Shown here: piece after piece, positions 6,457-14,229 of the stretch
Layout: each line of letters opens with the position of its first letter
Position numbering within the stretch: position 1 is the stretch's first letter
From: Rubrobacteraceae bacterium
GTDB taxonomy: Bacteria; Actinomycetota; Rubrobacteria; Rubrobacterales; Rubrobacteraceae
Reading direction: 5' to 3'
NCBI GenBank assembly: GCA_013698525.1
Contig: JACCSM010000445.1
Span: 1-17,581, forward strand
Length of the DNA: 17,581 bases
The notes under the pieces: generated by a model
What the model was told of the DNA's origin: nothing
Seen by the model: the letters and a program-made list of their open reading frames with translations, nothing else
The model's database searches: none
Position numbers and translations under genes: made by a program

Positions 6457-7770
6457 GTGACCCAACGCGCCTTCACGCCCATGATCCTGGCACTGCTCGT
6501 GACCACTTTGGGTTTCGCGACCCTCATCTTCGTCCAGGAGGCGGCAAGCCCGCCCCTCGTCTACGGCGCGTACTACGCAGGAACCCTCTTCATGCTCTAC
6601 CTCGGGGTGAGGCTTTTTTTGCCCCACTCCGACGTGCTTCTGCTGCCGATTGTCACACTGTTGACGGGACTCGGGCTCGTCATGATCTTCCGCCTGACAT
6701 ATAACGTGGAGGGGGCGCAGAAGCTCGCATTGACGCAGGCGGTCTGGATACTTATAGGGAGCGGTGCCATGTTCTTACTGGTGCTTTTCTTCCGCAACTA
6801 TGACCGCATCTTCGACTACAAGTACCTACTCGCCATCGCAGCGGTCTTCCTGATCGCCTCGACGTTCACGCCTCTTGGCTACTCGGTCAACGGGGCGCGG
6901 CTCTGGGTTGACCTCGGGCCTGTCAACTTCCAGCCCTCGGAGTTCGCCCGCATCGCCCTCGTGGTCTTCTTCGCCGGGTACCTGGCCGAGAAGCGAGACG
7001 TGATGGCCGCGACGAGCCGCAGCTTCCTCGGTGTCCAGCTTCCTGCGATAAAGTACTTCGGACCCGTCGCCCTCGTCTGGGCCGCCTCCTTGGGCCTCCT
7101 CGTCTTCGAGAAGGACCTCGGGTCGAGCCTGCTCTTTTTCGCCGTTCCACTGCTGATGCTCTACGCCGCGACGGGCCGCACCGCCTACGTGTTGCTTGGG
7201 GGGATCCTCTTCACTCTAGGCTCCTTCGTGACCTTCCTCCTCTTCGAGCACGTGCAGTTGCGGGTACAGAGTTGGCTGGACCCGTGGAGGGACCCTGACG
7301 GAACGGGGTTCCAGATCCTCCAGAGCATCTTCAACATCGCGGACGGTGGACTGCTCGGTACGGGGCTGGGTGCAGGCTTCGCCCAGACCATCCCCGAGGT
7401 CGAGACGGACTTCGTCTTCTCCGCGATAGCCAGCGAGCTTGGCCTGCTGGGGGCGACGGCAGTCTTGCTTGCCTTCCTGGCTTTCACCTACAGGGGGACC
7501 AAGATCGCCTTGCTCGCAGAAGATGACGCATCCAAGCTCCTGGCCTACGGGCTCACGGCGATGTTCGCCCTCCAGACCCTCATTATCGTGGGCGGGGTAA
7601 CCAAGGCCATACCGCTCACGGGGATCACGCTGCCCTTCGTCTCCTACGGCGGCTCCTCCGTCGTCGGCAACTTCATACTTACGGGCCTCCTCCTGCTCGT
7701 TTCGGAGAGGGCGGGACGACGCGAAGCCGAGGGGCTTGTGTACAGGGATGACCCGTGGGGGTCTCCATGA
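6457..7770 (+). CDS. rodA: RodA/FtsW-type SEDS peptidoglycan glycosyltransferase
   Basis: This 437-residue polytopic protein has ten or more membrane spans and the SEDS signatures: NGARLWVDLGPVNFQPSEFA (the loop with the Trp and Gln-Pro-Ser-Glu), WLDPW, TGLGAGFAQTIPEVETDFVF with the conserved catalytic-loop Glu/Asp region, and LPFVSYGGSS near the C-terminus. SEDS proteins polymerise lipid II into glycan strands and work with a class B PBP, which is encoded next. Its position between pstP and pbpA matches the mycobacterial rodA locus rather than the dcw-cluster ftsW. GTG start one base after the pstP stop; its TGA overlaps the ATG of pbpA in ATGA, so the polymerase and transpeptidase are translationally coupled. 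Confidence 0.94.
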   Translation: MTQRAFTPMILALLVTTLGFATLIFVQEAASPPLVYGAYYAGTLFMLYLGVRLFLPHSDVLLLPIVTLLTGLGLVMIFRLTYNVEGAQKLALTQAVWILIGSGAMFLLVLFFRNYDRIFDYKYLLAIAAVFLIASTFTPLGYSVNGARLWVDLGPVNFQPSEFARIALVVFFAGYLAEKRDVMAATSRSFLGVQLPAIKYFGPVALVWAASLGLLVFEKDLGSSLLFFAVPLLMLYAATGRTAYVLLGGILFTLGSFVTFLLFEHVQLRVQSWLDPWRDPDGTGFQILQSIFNIADGGLLGTGLGAGFAQTIPEVETDFVFSAIASELGLLGATAVLLAFLAFTYRGTKIALLAEDDASKLLAYGLTAMFALQTLIIVGGVTKAIPLTGITLPFVSYGGSSVVGNFILTGLLLLVSERAGRREAEGLVYRDDPWGSP

Positions 7771-9203
7771 ACGCCCACCTCAGGCGTACCTTCTACCTGT
7801 TCGTGGCAGGGTTCGTCGGGCTAGTGGTGATGCTCGTGTACTGGCAGGTCTACTCGAGGGAGGCGCTGGCCAACAACCCCGAGAACGGGTTTCAGACCCA
7901 GCGCAGTGTCTCCTCGCCGCGGGGTTTGATCCTGGCCGGCGACGGTGAGACCGTGCTCGCGAAGAGCGTCAAGCGCGGCACCGCCACTGGCCCCGTCTAC
8001 GACCGCACATATCCCTTGGGCGAGCCGTTCGCGAGCGTGGTCGGCTACTGGAGCACCCGTTACGGGGCGACGGGCATAGAGATCTCCAACAACACGGACC
8101 TCTCCAGCATAGCAGGGGAGCCGGAGACCTTAGACGACCTGATCAACCGTGCTACGGGAGGCCCGCAACCAGGCAACAACGTGGTCCTCACCCTCGACCC
8201 GGGACTCCAGGAGCTCGCCTATCAGGAGATCTCCGCGAGCTCCACCGGCAGGGGCGCCGTGGTCGCCTTGAACCCCGAGACAGGGGAGATCCTCGCGATG
8301 GCCACCTCCCCTTCCTTCGACCCCAGCGACATAGACGAGAACTATCCCGATCTTGCGAACGCCCCCAATGCGCCCCTCGTCGACCGCGCGACCCAGAGCC
8401 TCTATCCGCCTGGCTCGGTCTTCAAGGTTATAACGGCCGCCGCGGCGCTGGAGGCAGGGGTCAGCCCGCAGCAAACCTTCTTCGACAGTGGGACCTACGA
8501 GCTGCCCGGGTATACCGTCAACAACTTCGAGGGCAAGGACTACGGGGAGGTAACGTTCACCCGGGCGCTAGCCTACTCGATCAACGTGATCTTCGCCAAG
8601 ATCGCGGTCAATATCGTAGGGGGGGAGGCCATTACGCAGATGGCCATTAACTTCGGCTTTGGGGACCCCTACGATGACTTCCCCTTACCCGTCTCAGGGA
8701 GCAGCGTCAACAGCCTCCCGCCCGAGCAGTGGACCACAGGCACCCTCGCCCAGACGGCCTTCGGCCAGGGCGAGGTGCAGACCAACGCCTTCGAGATGGC
8801 GCTCGTGGCAGGGGCTGTCGCCAACGACGGCGAGCTCATGGAGCCACGCATCGTGCGTGAGGTCCGCTCTCCCGACGGCATCATCCTCGACAATCCCACC
8901 CCGAGCGTCCGCCGGCAGGCACTCCCACAGAGTACGGCCAGCACCCTGAACGAGATGATGCAGGAGGTCGTCATCCAGGGGGGGTTTACCGAGGCCCAGA
9001 TAGAAGGCATGAAGGTCGCAGGGAAGACGGGAACCGCCGAGTCAGGCAACGGGCTCCCGCACTCGTGGTGGATCACCTTCGCCCCAGCCGACGACCCGAA
9101 GATCGCCATGTGCGTGATGATAGAGAATGGCGGAAGGGCCGATAGGGGCGCCATGCCCCTGGCGGCCCGCCTGATGAAAGCCTACCTCGAGGACGGAGTC
9201 TGA
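7767..9203 (+). CDS. pbpA: PbpA: class B penicillin-binding protein (D,D-transpeptidase)
   Basis: A 478-residue bitopic protein. It has an N-terminal membrane helix (about residues 6-24, FYLFVAGFVGLVVMLVYW), a dimerisation/pedestal region, and a transpeptidase domain with all three active-site motifs: Ser217-x-x-Lys220 (GSVFK), Ser271-x-Asn273 (YSINV) and Lys420-Thr-Gly-Thr (KTGTAESG). Length and motif spacing match actinobacterial PbpA, the elongation-type partner of RodA that crosslinks stem peptides outside the membrane. I chose the ATG that overlaps the rodA stop (ATGA) with GGGGGT upstream; a GTG 12 bases earlier is possible but poorly placed. No terminator is visible in the 34 bp before pknB, so some read-through is likely in addition to the pknB promoter. 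Confidence 0.95.
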   Translation: MNAHLRRTFYLFVAGFVGLVVMLVYWQVYSREALANNPENGFQTQRSVSSPRGLILAGDGETVLAKSVKRGTATGPVYDRTYPLGEPFASVVGYWSTRYGATGIEISNNTDLSSIAGEPETLDDLINRATGGPQPGNNVVLTLDPGLQELAYQEISASSTGRGAVVALNPETGEILAMATSPSFDPSDIDENYPDLANAPNAPLVDRATQSLYPPGSVFKVITAAAALEAGVSPQQTFFDSGTYELPGYTVNNFEGKDYGEVTFTRALAYSINVIFAKIAVNIVGGEAITQMAINFGFGDPYDDFPLPVSGSSVNSLPPEQWTTGTLAQTAFGQGEVQTNAFEMALVAGAVANDGELMEPRIVREVRSPDGIILDNPTPSVRRQALPQSTASTLNEMMQEVVIQGGFTEAQIEGMKVAGKTGTAESGNGLPHSWWITFAPADDPKIAMCVMIENGGRADRGAMPLAARLMKAYLEDGV

Positions 9204-9223
9204 ACGTTGTCCGCGGTCGCGTC

Positions 9224-9229
9224 TATAAT
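9224..9229 (+). promoter_or_regulatory. -10 box TATAAT for a leaderless pknB transcript
   Basis: A perfect TATAAT ends 8 nt before the GTG of pknB, so transcription should start at or within a base or two of the start codon. There is no Shine-Dalgarno sequence. A weak -35 (TGAACG, 9201-9206) lies at 17 nt spacing, overlapping the pbpA stop. Confidence 0.7.
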
Positions 9230-9237
9230 CTAGGTCT

Positions 9238-11373
9238 GTGCAGCATCTCGTAGACAATCGCTACCGTCTTCTGAGGTCGCTAGGCAGCGGTGGCATGGCC
9301 GACGTTTACCTGGCCCACGACGACATCCTCGATAGGGATGTGGCCCTGAAGGTGATGAGCAGCCGCTACGCTAGCGACGAGGAGTTCGTCGAGCGCTTCA
9401 AGCGTGAGGCCCAGAGCGCCGCAGCCCTCTCGCATCCGAACATCGTCTCTATCTTCGACAGGGGTGAGTCCGAGGACGGGACGTACTACATTGCGATGGA
9501 GTACCTGTCCGGCGGCACCCTGAAAAACCGCATCGTCAAGCGCGGCGCGCTCCCTGCCCACACGGCGGCGGCCGTGGCGCTCCAGATGGCCGAGGCTCTC
9601 AGGGCCGCGCACGAGCGCGATGTCATCCACCGTGACATAAAGCCCCACAACATCCTGATCACGGGGCTCGGGGACGTAAAGGTCACGGACTTCGGCATAG
9701 CACGTGCGGCGGCGTCTTCGGCCATGACGAGGACGGGCCACATCCTTGGTACGGCCCACTACATCTCGCCCGAGCAGGCGATGGGCGAGCCTGTCGGTCC
9801 TGCGAGCGACCTCTACTCGTTGGGCGTCGTCCTCTACGAGATGCTCACAGGCGAACTGCCCTTCGACGCGGAAACCCCTTTGGGGATCGCGATGAAGCAC
9901 GTCAACGGGCATCTGCGTCAGCCGAAGGACCTCAACCCTTCTGTGCCCGACGGCATAAACGCCATAACGCTCAGGTTGCTTGCCAAGAACCCCGAAGACC
10001 GCTACGCGAGCGACTCGGAACTCATAGAAGATCTCGAGCGCGTCTCCGCCGGCCTCGACCCCTCAGGCGCCACGACGGAGATGATGCCCCACGCCATGGC
10101 GGCGACCACGCGCATCGCCCCCCCACCTCCCCCGCAAAGGGTGAAGAAGCGGCGTAGGAGTACGGCGCCAATGCTGCTCGTCCTCCTCGCGCTCCTGGTC
10201 CTCGCCGCACTCGCCTGGGTCGGCTACACCCTTCTTCAGGAGCGGCAGGCAGGCAAAGAGGCGCCGCAGATAGGCGTACCCGCCCTGGTCGGCATGAGCC
10301 TGGAAGGCGCCAGAGACGAGGTCGGGGACGATTTCGATATAGAGGTCGCGAAGAGCGTCTCCGACGAGAAACCCGTCGATACTATACTCGGCCAGAGTCC
10401 CAGCACTGGAAAAGCCGAGAAAGGCTCGACGATCTCGGTCAACGTCGTCGGAACGCGGGTGTCAGAAGTGCGTGACGTCGTTGGCTCAGGCCGCGCGGAG
10501 GCGGAGCGGGAACTGAATTCCTACGGCTTCGAGGTCGAGTTCGACGAGCGGGAGAGCTCCTTCGATGATCAGGGCCAGGTCATAAGCCAGAATCCATCGG
10601 GCGGTAAGCAGGCGGAGGTGGGATCAGGGGTGACCATTACCGTCGGCACCGGCCCTTCGAGCGTGCGGGTTCCGCGGCTGTACGGAAACACCCCGGCGCA
10701 AGCGGAGTCGGTACTGCAGAGAGCAGGCCTGAGGTTGGGCACCCAGACCCGGGACTACAACAGTGACGTTGCAGAGGGCGGCATCTTCTTCCAGGACCCC
10801 TCACGAGGGGAGAACGTGGAGCCCGGGAGCGCGGTCGACGTTATCGTCAGCCTTGGCCCTGAGCAGGTCGAGGTCCCTGAGGTCTACGGGCTGAGCGTGG
10901 CGGCGGCGCAGACGGCGCTGTCCAACGCCGGGCTGAACTCTACCGCCATCGAGGTGGAGGGTGACGAGGCGGCAGGCACCGCGCTCTCGACGGACCCAGG
11001 GGTCGGCGAGATGCTTGACCCGGGCTCCACCGTGAGCCTCTACTACAGCGCAGGTCCCCCTCCCGTTACAACGCCTTCCCCGGACCCCTCAGCGTCGTCG
11101 GGCGACGCTTCGTCCAATCCCGAACCAGAGCCAGGCCCCGATCAGGGCGGAGGAGAGAACACCGACGCGCAACCCGCCGCCGACGATCGACCGGCCGATA
11201 GACCCGAACGCGACACCAGCCCTCAGGGTAACGGTGGACCGGACAACAGTGGTCAGGGCAGCAGTGGTCAGGGCAGCAGTGGTCAGGGCAACGGCACCCA
11301 GAACAACAGTGGATCTGGTAACGGCGGAGGGTCGGACACGAATGCGCGGCTGGGGTCAGGAAGCCCAGAGTAA
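9238..11373 (+). CDS. pknB: PknB: transmembrane PASTA-domain Ser/Thr protein kinase
   Basis: The N-terminal kinase domain (about residues 8-270) has GSGGMADVY, Lys38 (VALK), Asp133 (HRDIKPHN), Asp151 (DFG), a TRTG-containing activation loop like the autophosphorylation site of mycobacterial PknB, and GTAHYISPEQ. A Pro/Arg-rich juxtamembrane segment precedes one membrane helix (about 311-333). Outside are four PASTA domains (about 342-610), recognisable by repeats such as VPALVGMSLEGA, VRDVVGSGRAEA, VPRLYGNTPAQA and VPEVYGLSVAAA; PASTA domains bind muropeptides or lipid II. The last ~100 residues are an unusual Ser/Gly/Gln/Asn/Pro-rich tail with a short tandem repeat. It probably phosphorylates FhaA, FhaB and wall enzymes and is opposed by PstP. 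GTG start, leaderless. The next gene is convergent, its stop 3 bp away. Confidence 0.96.
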   Translation: MQHLVDNRYRLLRSLGSGGMADVYLAHDDILDRDVALKVMSSRYASDEEFVERFKREAQSAAALSHPNIVSIFDRGESEDGTYYIAMEYLSGGTLKNRIVKRGALPAHTAAAVALQMAEALRAAHERDVIHRDIKPHNILITGLGDVKVTDFGIARAAASSAMTRTGHILGTAHYISPEQAMGEPVGPASDLYSLGVVLYEMLTGELPFDAETPLGIAMKHVNGHLRQPKDLNPSVPDGINAITLRLLAKNPEDRYASDSELIEDLERVSAGLDPSGATTEMMPHAMAATTRIAPPPPPQRVKKRRRSTAPMLLVLLALLVLAALAWVGYTLLQERQAGKEAPQIGVPALVGMSLEGARDEVGDDFDIEVAKSVSDEKPVDTILGQSPSTGKAEKGSTISVNVVGTRVSEVRDVVGSGRAEAERELNSYGFEVEFDERESSFDDQGQVISQNPSGGKQAEVGSGVTITVGTGPSSVRVPRLYGNTPAQAESVLQRAGLRLGTQTRDYNSDVAEGGIFFQDPSRGENVEPGSAVDVIVSLGPEQVEVPEVYGLSVAAAQTALSNAGLNSTAIEVEGDEAAGTALSTDPGVGEMLDPGSTVSLYYSAGPPPVTTPSPDPSASSGDASSNPEPEPGPDQGGGENTDAQPAADDRPADRPERDTSPQGNGGPDNSGQGSSGQGSSGQGNGTQNNSGSGNGGGSDTNARLGSGSPE
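11248..11292 (+). repeat. Tandem 15-bp repeat in the pknB tail
   Basis: Three in-frame copies of AGTGGTCAGGGCAGC (the third ends AAC) encode SGQGS units in the extracellular tail of PknB. The copies are identical at nucleotide level apart from the last unit, as expected for recent slippage. Confidence 0.85.
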
Positions 11374-11376
11374 GAT

Positions 11377-11640
11377 CTAGAGGAGCTCCCGCCTCACGTA
11401 GTCTCCGAGGGATTTTGCGGGCGTCTCCACAGGAGGATCTACCTCAACGAAGCTGTGGCGTCCGACGGCGTTTTCAAAGAGCCAGTCCTCCTCGACGCTC
11501 TTGGAGCACCCGAGGTCGTAGCCGGTCTCGAAGTAGACCGTGCGTAGTCCGCCCGACGGCAGCTCGACCACAAGGATGGGGTACTCTCCGGGAGAGGTCG
11601 CCCTGATCCTGACGCTCTGTTGTGCCTGGTCGCCTTCCAT
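11377..11640 (-). CDS. Small conserved-looking protein of unknown function (87 aa)
   Basis: I do not recognise a family. The protein begins EGDQAQQSVRIRATSPGEYP, reads like an all-beta core (VRIRATS, YPILVVELPSG, RTVYFETGYD), then has one Cys in LGCSKSVEEDW and ends in a charged helix (AKSLGDYVRRELL). Codon use is typical of the neighbours, with GC-rich third positions, supporting a real gene. There is no signal peptide or membrane segment. A -10-like box lies 8 nt before the ATG and no proper Shine-Dalgarno is present, so the message is probably leaderless. It converges on pknB with 3 bp between the stop codons and no visible terminator hairpin, so the two transcripts likely overlap. Confidence 0.75.
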   Translation of the reverse strand: MEGDQAQQSVRIRATSPGEYPILVVELPSGGLRTVYFETGYDLGCSKSVEEDWLFENAVGRHSFVEVDPPVETPAKSLGDYVRRELL

Positions 11641-11648
11641 ACCTGGAG

Positions 11649-11654
11649 TCTATA
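11649..11654 (-). promoter_or_regulatory. -10 box for the 87-aa gene (leaderless)
   Basis: TATAGA on the minus strand ends 8 nt before the ATG at 11640, placing the transcription start at the start codon. No convincing -35 is seen. Confidence 0.5.
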
Positions 11655-11699
11655 CGAGATCAGCACGCGAGAGAAGCCGGCGGGGGCGGAGAAGGGCCG

Positions 11700-11708
11700 T
11701 GATAAAAT
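11700..11708 (+). promoter_or_regulatory. Extended -10 upstream of the beta-CASP nuclease gene
   Basis: TGATAAAAT gives a TGn-extended -10 (TAAAAT, 11703-11708). Transcription would begin near 11715-11718, leaving a leader of about 45 nt before the ATG at 11761, which has its own ribosome site. Confidence 0.5.
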
Positions 11709-11717
11709 CATGGGAGC

Positions 11718-11795
11718 ATGAAGACACCATTTGACATTCATATTCGTGGAGGGAGTCGCCATGTCAGATCCCATACCCAAAGACGGAGGAACTGA
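11718..11795 (+). other. Possible leaderless 25-aa upstream ORF overlapping the nuclease start
   Basis: ATG at 11718 lies 9 nt after the -10 box, the same geometry as the leaderless starts in this window. It opens a 25-codon frame, beginning MKTPFDIHIRGG, that runs past the nuclease start in another frame and stops at 11793-11795. The peptide is Arg-rich and its codons look untypical, so coding is doubtful, but its translation would collide with initiation at 11761. Confidence 0.25.
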
Positions 11796-14229
11796 GGCCG
11801 GAACCTCAGAGGGAATCGCCGATGAATCCCTGCTTGACAGGCTGCCGCCCGCGGATCTGCCTGAGGAGTTGCTCCTGCGACGTCTGGGGAGGCTCGACAC
11901 CAGGCGCGCGCTCGCTGAGATCTGCAGGAACGTTCCTGGCCTCGAAGAGAGCCTTCTTCCAAGGGGCATACAGGCCGATGCCCTGACGCGCAAGTCAGGC
12001 GGTGGCGCTCCCCTCCTCCGGGGCATCGCACGCAGGGTCTCCCACGACGCGGCTGCCTGGGGGGCGTTCCGCACAGCCATCCAGGAGCAGATCCCACCCG
12101 AAACCTTTGAAGCCTTGGAAGTCTTCTCCCTGGAGAACCTGGAGGAACTCAAGCAGGCCCACACCACCGAGGGCCTGCTTCTGGCCGCCCTCAGCGCGGA
12201 AGAGGAGCCAGAAGAGGGCGTCGTCGGGGCGCTCGTGGACGCCTGGCGGGAGGAGAGAGGCGAGGCCGAGAAACGGGCTTCCAAGGATGCGCGTGTCAGT
12301 GATCTCGAATCCGAACTGGAGCGCCTGAAGCAGGACAACGAGCGGCTCACTTTCGGATCCAGGGCCGCTAAAGAGAGGGCCGCCGCCCTCGCCGAAGAGG
12401 TCGAGGTCCTGACCGGCGAACGCACGGACACCTCCGAGCTAGTCAGGAAGGCGGAGGAGAGGGCGGCCTCGGCGTTGGACCTGCGAGGCCAGCTCGACGA
12501 GCGCATCGAGAACCTCGAAAGGCGCGGCGCCCAGCTCGAGAAGGCACTCGAAGGCGAGCGCTCGGCCTACTCAAGGGCGGCCGAGCGCGTCGAGGAGCTG
12601 CACGAGGAGCTCGGGCGCGTGGTCGAGGAGCGTGACAGGATAAGGAACGCCCTGCAGGACGCCCGCTTTACCGACAGAGGCTTCGGAGAGCTCCTGGTAC
12701 GGGCTATCAAGAACGAGGTCGCGGCCCTGCCAGCCTCGCTCGAAAGCACCGCGCAGGCCGCCCGCCTGATGGAGTTCATGGGCAAGGTGCTCCAGGCGCA
12801 CGCCGACCTGCGCAGCCCCGGAGAACAGGGCCGCAGGACCTCGGAGGAAGACCCCGACGACAAGGACCCTTCTCCAGCGAGCCGGCAGGGAAAAACTGAT
12901 GGGCCGGCTGGTAGCGCCACGCTCCCAAGGGTCGACGGCTACGCCAGGCCGAGGCCGACGCTTTCCTTCCGAGCCCTGGGAGGGGCGGGAGAGGTGGGTG
13001 GCAGCAGCCACCTCCTCGACTTCGGCAAGACGAAGATTCTGGTCGACGCTGGGATCAAACCCGACGGACGCGGCCCCGTAACGCCCGACTTCGGCGGGCT
13101 TGATGGGCTCGACGCGGCCGTCATAACGCACGCGCACCTTGACCACTGCGGGGCGCTGCCCCTGCTGGTGCGAGACCGGCCAAAGATGCCGATCTACTGT
13201 ACTCCCCCTTCGGCGAAGCTCATAGTCAGCGCCCTAAACGACCACGCCGCGATGGGCGGCGGGCTGCCCGGTGGCGCACCCATCCATGAGGTCCGAAAGC
13301 GGCTGGTCCCCGTACCCTTCGGCAAGCCGCTCGATGTCGGGGGGACGAAGGTCACGCTGACCGAGAGCGGCCATATCCTGGGGGCAGCGAGCGTCCTCTT
13401 CTCCTCGGGACCGGCGACCGTCTTCCACACCGGCGACATCTGCATGGAAGACCATTTCTCCATCCCCTCGGCCCGGCTTCCCGAGGTCAGGGACATAGAC
13501 CTCCTGATCATGGAGGCGACCCTGGCCGACCAGAAGCCCCAACCGTTCTCGGAGTCGATCAGGACCATGGTCGAGGTCATAAACGACACGACGCTGGAGC
13601 GGGGCGGTACGGTCTTGATCCCGACCTACGCCCTCGGGCAGGCGCAGGAGATCATCCTCGGCATCAAGCACTACGGCAAGGAGTACGGCCTGGACAGAGA
13701 CGTCTTTATCTACGTCGACGGCTCTGTGGTGACGACCTCGGAGAGGCTCTACGCCGAGCAACTCGGGTATATGAAGCCCTACCTCCAGCACAGCGACCCG
13801 CGAGAGATCTTCTTCTCCGAGAACATCAGGGCCGTCGCCAACGACGACGGGGCGCGCGAGCGTATTCTTTCGAACCCCTGCGCCATTATCGCCTCGCCGG
13901 TAACCATGCAGGGCGGGGCTAGCGCTTTCTACCGCAGGAGACTGGAGAAGAGTTCGGAGAACGCCGTTATTCTGCCCTCCAATGCCGCCTCATCCTACGG
14001 TACGCACCGCGCCGAGGGCGAGGAAGAGCAGTGGAGGGTCGAGCGGGTCAGCTTCGCCGCGCACTGCACCCAGGACGAGTTGCTCGGCATCACCGAGAAA
14101 CTAAAGCCACGTCAGATCATCCTGATCCACGGTTCCAGGCGCCGGATAAGCGAGCTTGCCTTCAGGCTCGCCCCGAACCACAAGATCCACACCCCCACCG
14201 TCGGCGAGACCGTCCGCACCGTGCTCTAG
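11761..14229 (+). CDS. Beta-CASP metallo-beta-lactamase (CPSF/RNase J-like) nuclease fused to a long helical/coiled-coil N-terminus
   Basis: The C-terminal ~420 residues form an MBL fold with a beta-CASP insert, as in archaeal/eukaryal CPSF73-like and RNase J RNases. Metal motifs are complete: His457-x-His459-x-Asp461-His462 (THAHLDHCG), His538 (GHILGA), Asp559 (HTGD), motif A Glu585 (EATLAD), His768 (AHCTQDEL) and His790 (LIHGS). GGTVLIPTYALGQAQEI is the typical beta-CASP helix motif. The first ~400 residues are unusual: a helical domain (about 20-140), a predicted coiled coil (about 165-300, heptad-like with ESELERLKQDNERL), another helical patch and a disordered acidic linker. I recognise no RNA-binding KH domain. 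ATG 11761 was chosen for its GGAGGGAG site at about 5 nt. RNA processing or decay is the likely role; the substrate is unknown. Its stop overlaps that of the convergent SDR gene. Confidence 0.85.
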   Translation: MSDPIPKDGGTEAGTSEGIADESLLDRLPPADLPEELLLRRLGRLDTRRALAEICRNVPGLEESLLPRGIQADALTRKSGGGAPLLRGIARRVSHDAAAWGAFRTAIQEQIPPETFEALEVFSLENLEELKQAHTTEGLLLAALSAEEEPEEGVVGALVDAWREERGEAEKRASKDARVSDLESELERLKQDNERLTFGSRAAKERAAALAEEVEVLTGERTDTSELVRKAEERAASALDLRGQLDERIENLERRGAQLEKALEGERSAYSRAAERVEELHEELGRVVEERDRIRNALQDARFTDRGFGELLVRAIKNEVAALPASLESTAQAARLMEFMGKVLQAHADLRSPGEQGRRTSEEDPDDKDPSPASRQGKTDGPAGSATLPRVDGYARPRPTLSFRALGGAGEVGGSSHLLDFGKTKILVDAGIKPDGRGPVTPDFGGLDGLDAAVITHAHLDHCGALPLLVRDRPKMPIYCTPPSAKLIVSALNDHAAMGGGLPGGAPIHEVRKRLVPVPFGKPLDVGGTKVTLTESGHILGAASVLFSSGPATVFHTGDICMEDHFSIPSARLPEVRDIDLLIMEATLADQKPQPFSESIRTMVEVINDTTLERGGTVLIPTYALGQAQEIILGIKHYGKEYGLDRDVFIYVDGSVVTTSERLYAEQLGYMKPYLQHSDPREIFFSENIRAVANDDGARERILSNPCAIIASPVTMQGGASAFYRRRLEKSSENAVILPSNAASSYGTHRAEGEEEQWRVERVSFAAHCTQDELLGITEKLKPRQIILIHGSRRRISELAFRLAPNHKIHTPTVGETVRTVL

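Noticed and set aside
7755..7766. GTG start for pbpA
   Set aside because: The ATG at 7767 overlaps the rodA stop as ATGA and has G-rich sequence at proper spacing.
11371..11400. Terminator hairpin between pknB and the convergent 87-aa gene
   Set aside because: Only short palindromes (AGATCT, GGAGCTCC) are present, too small and without a T tract.
11731..11760. TTG start for the beta-CASP nuclease
   Set aside because: The ATG at 11761 has GGAGGGAG upstream, which would be inside the coding region of the longer version.
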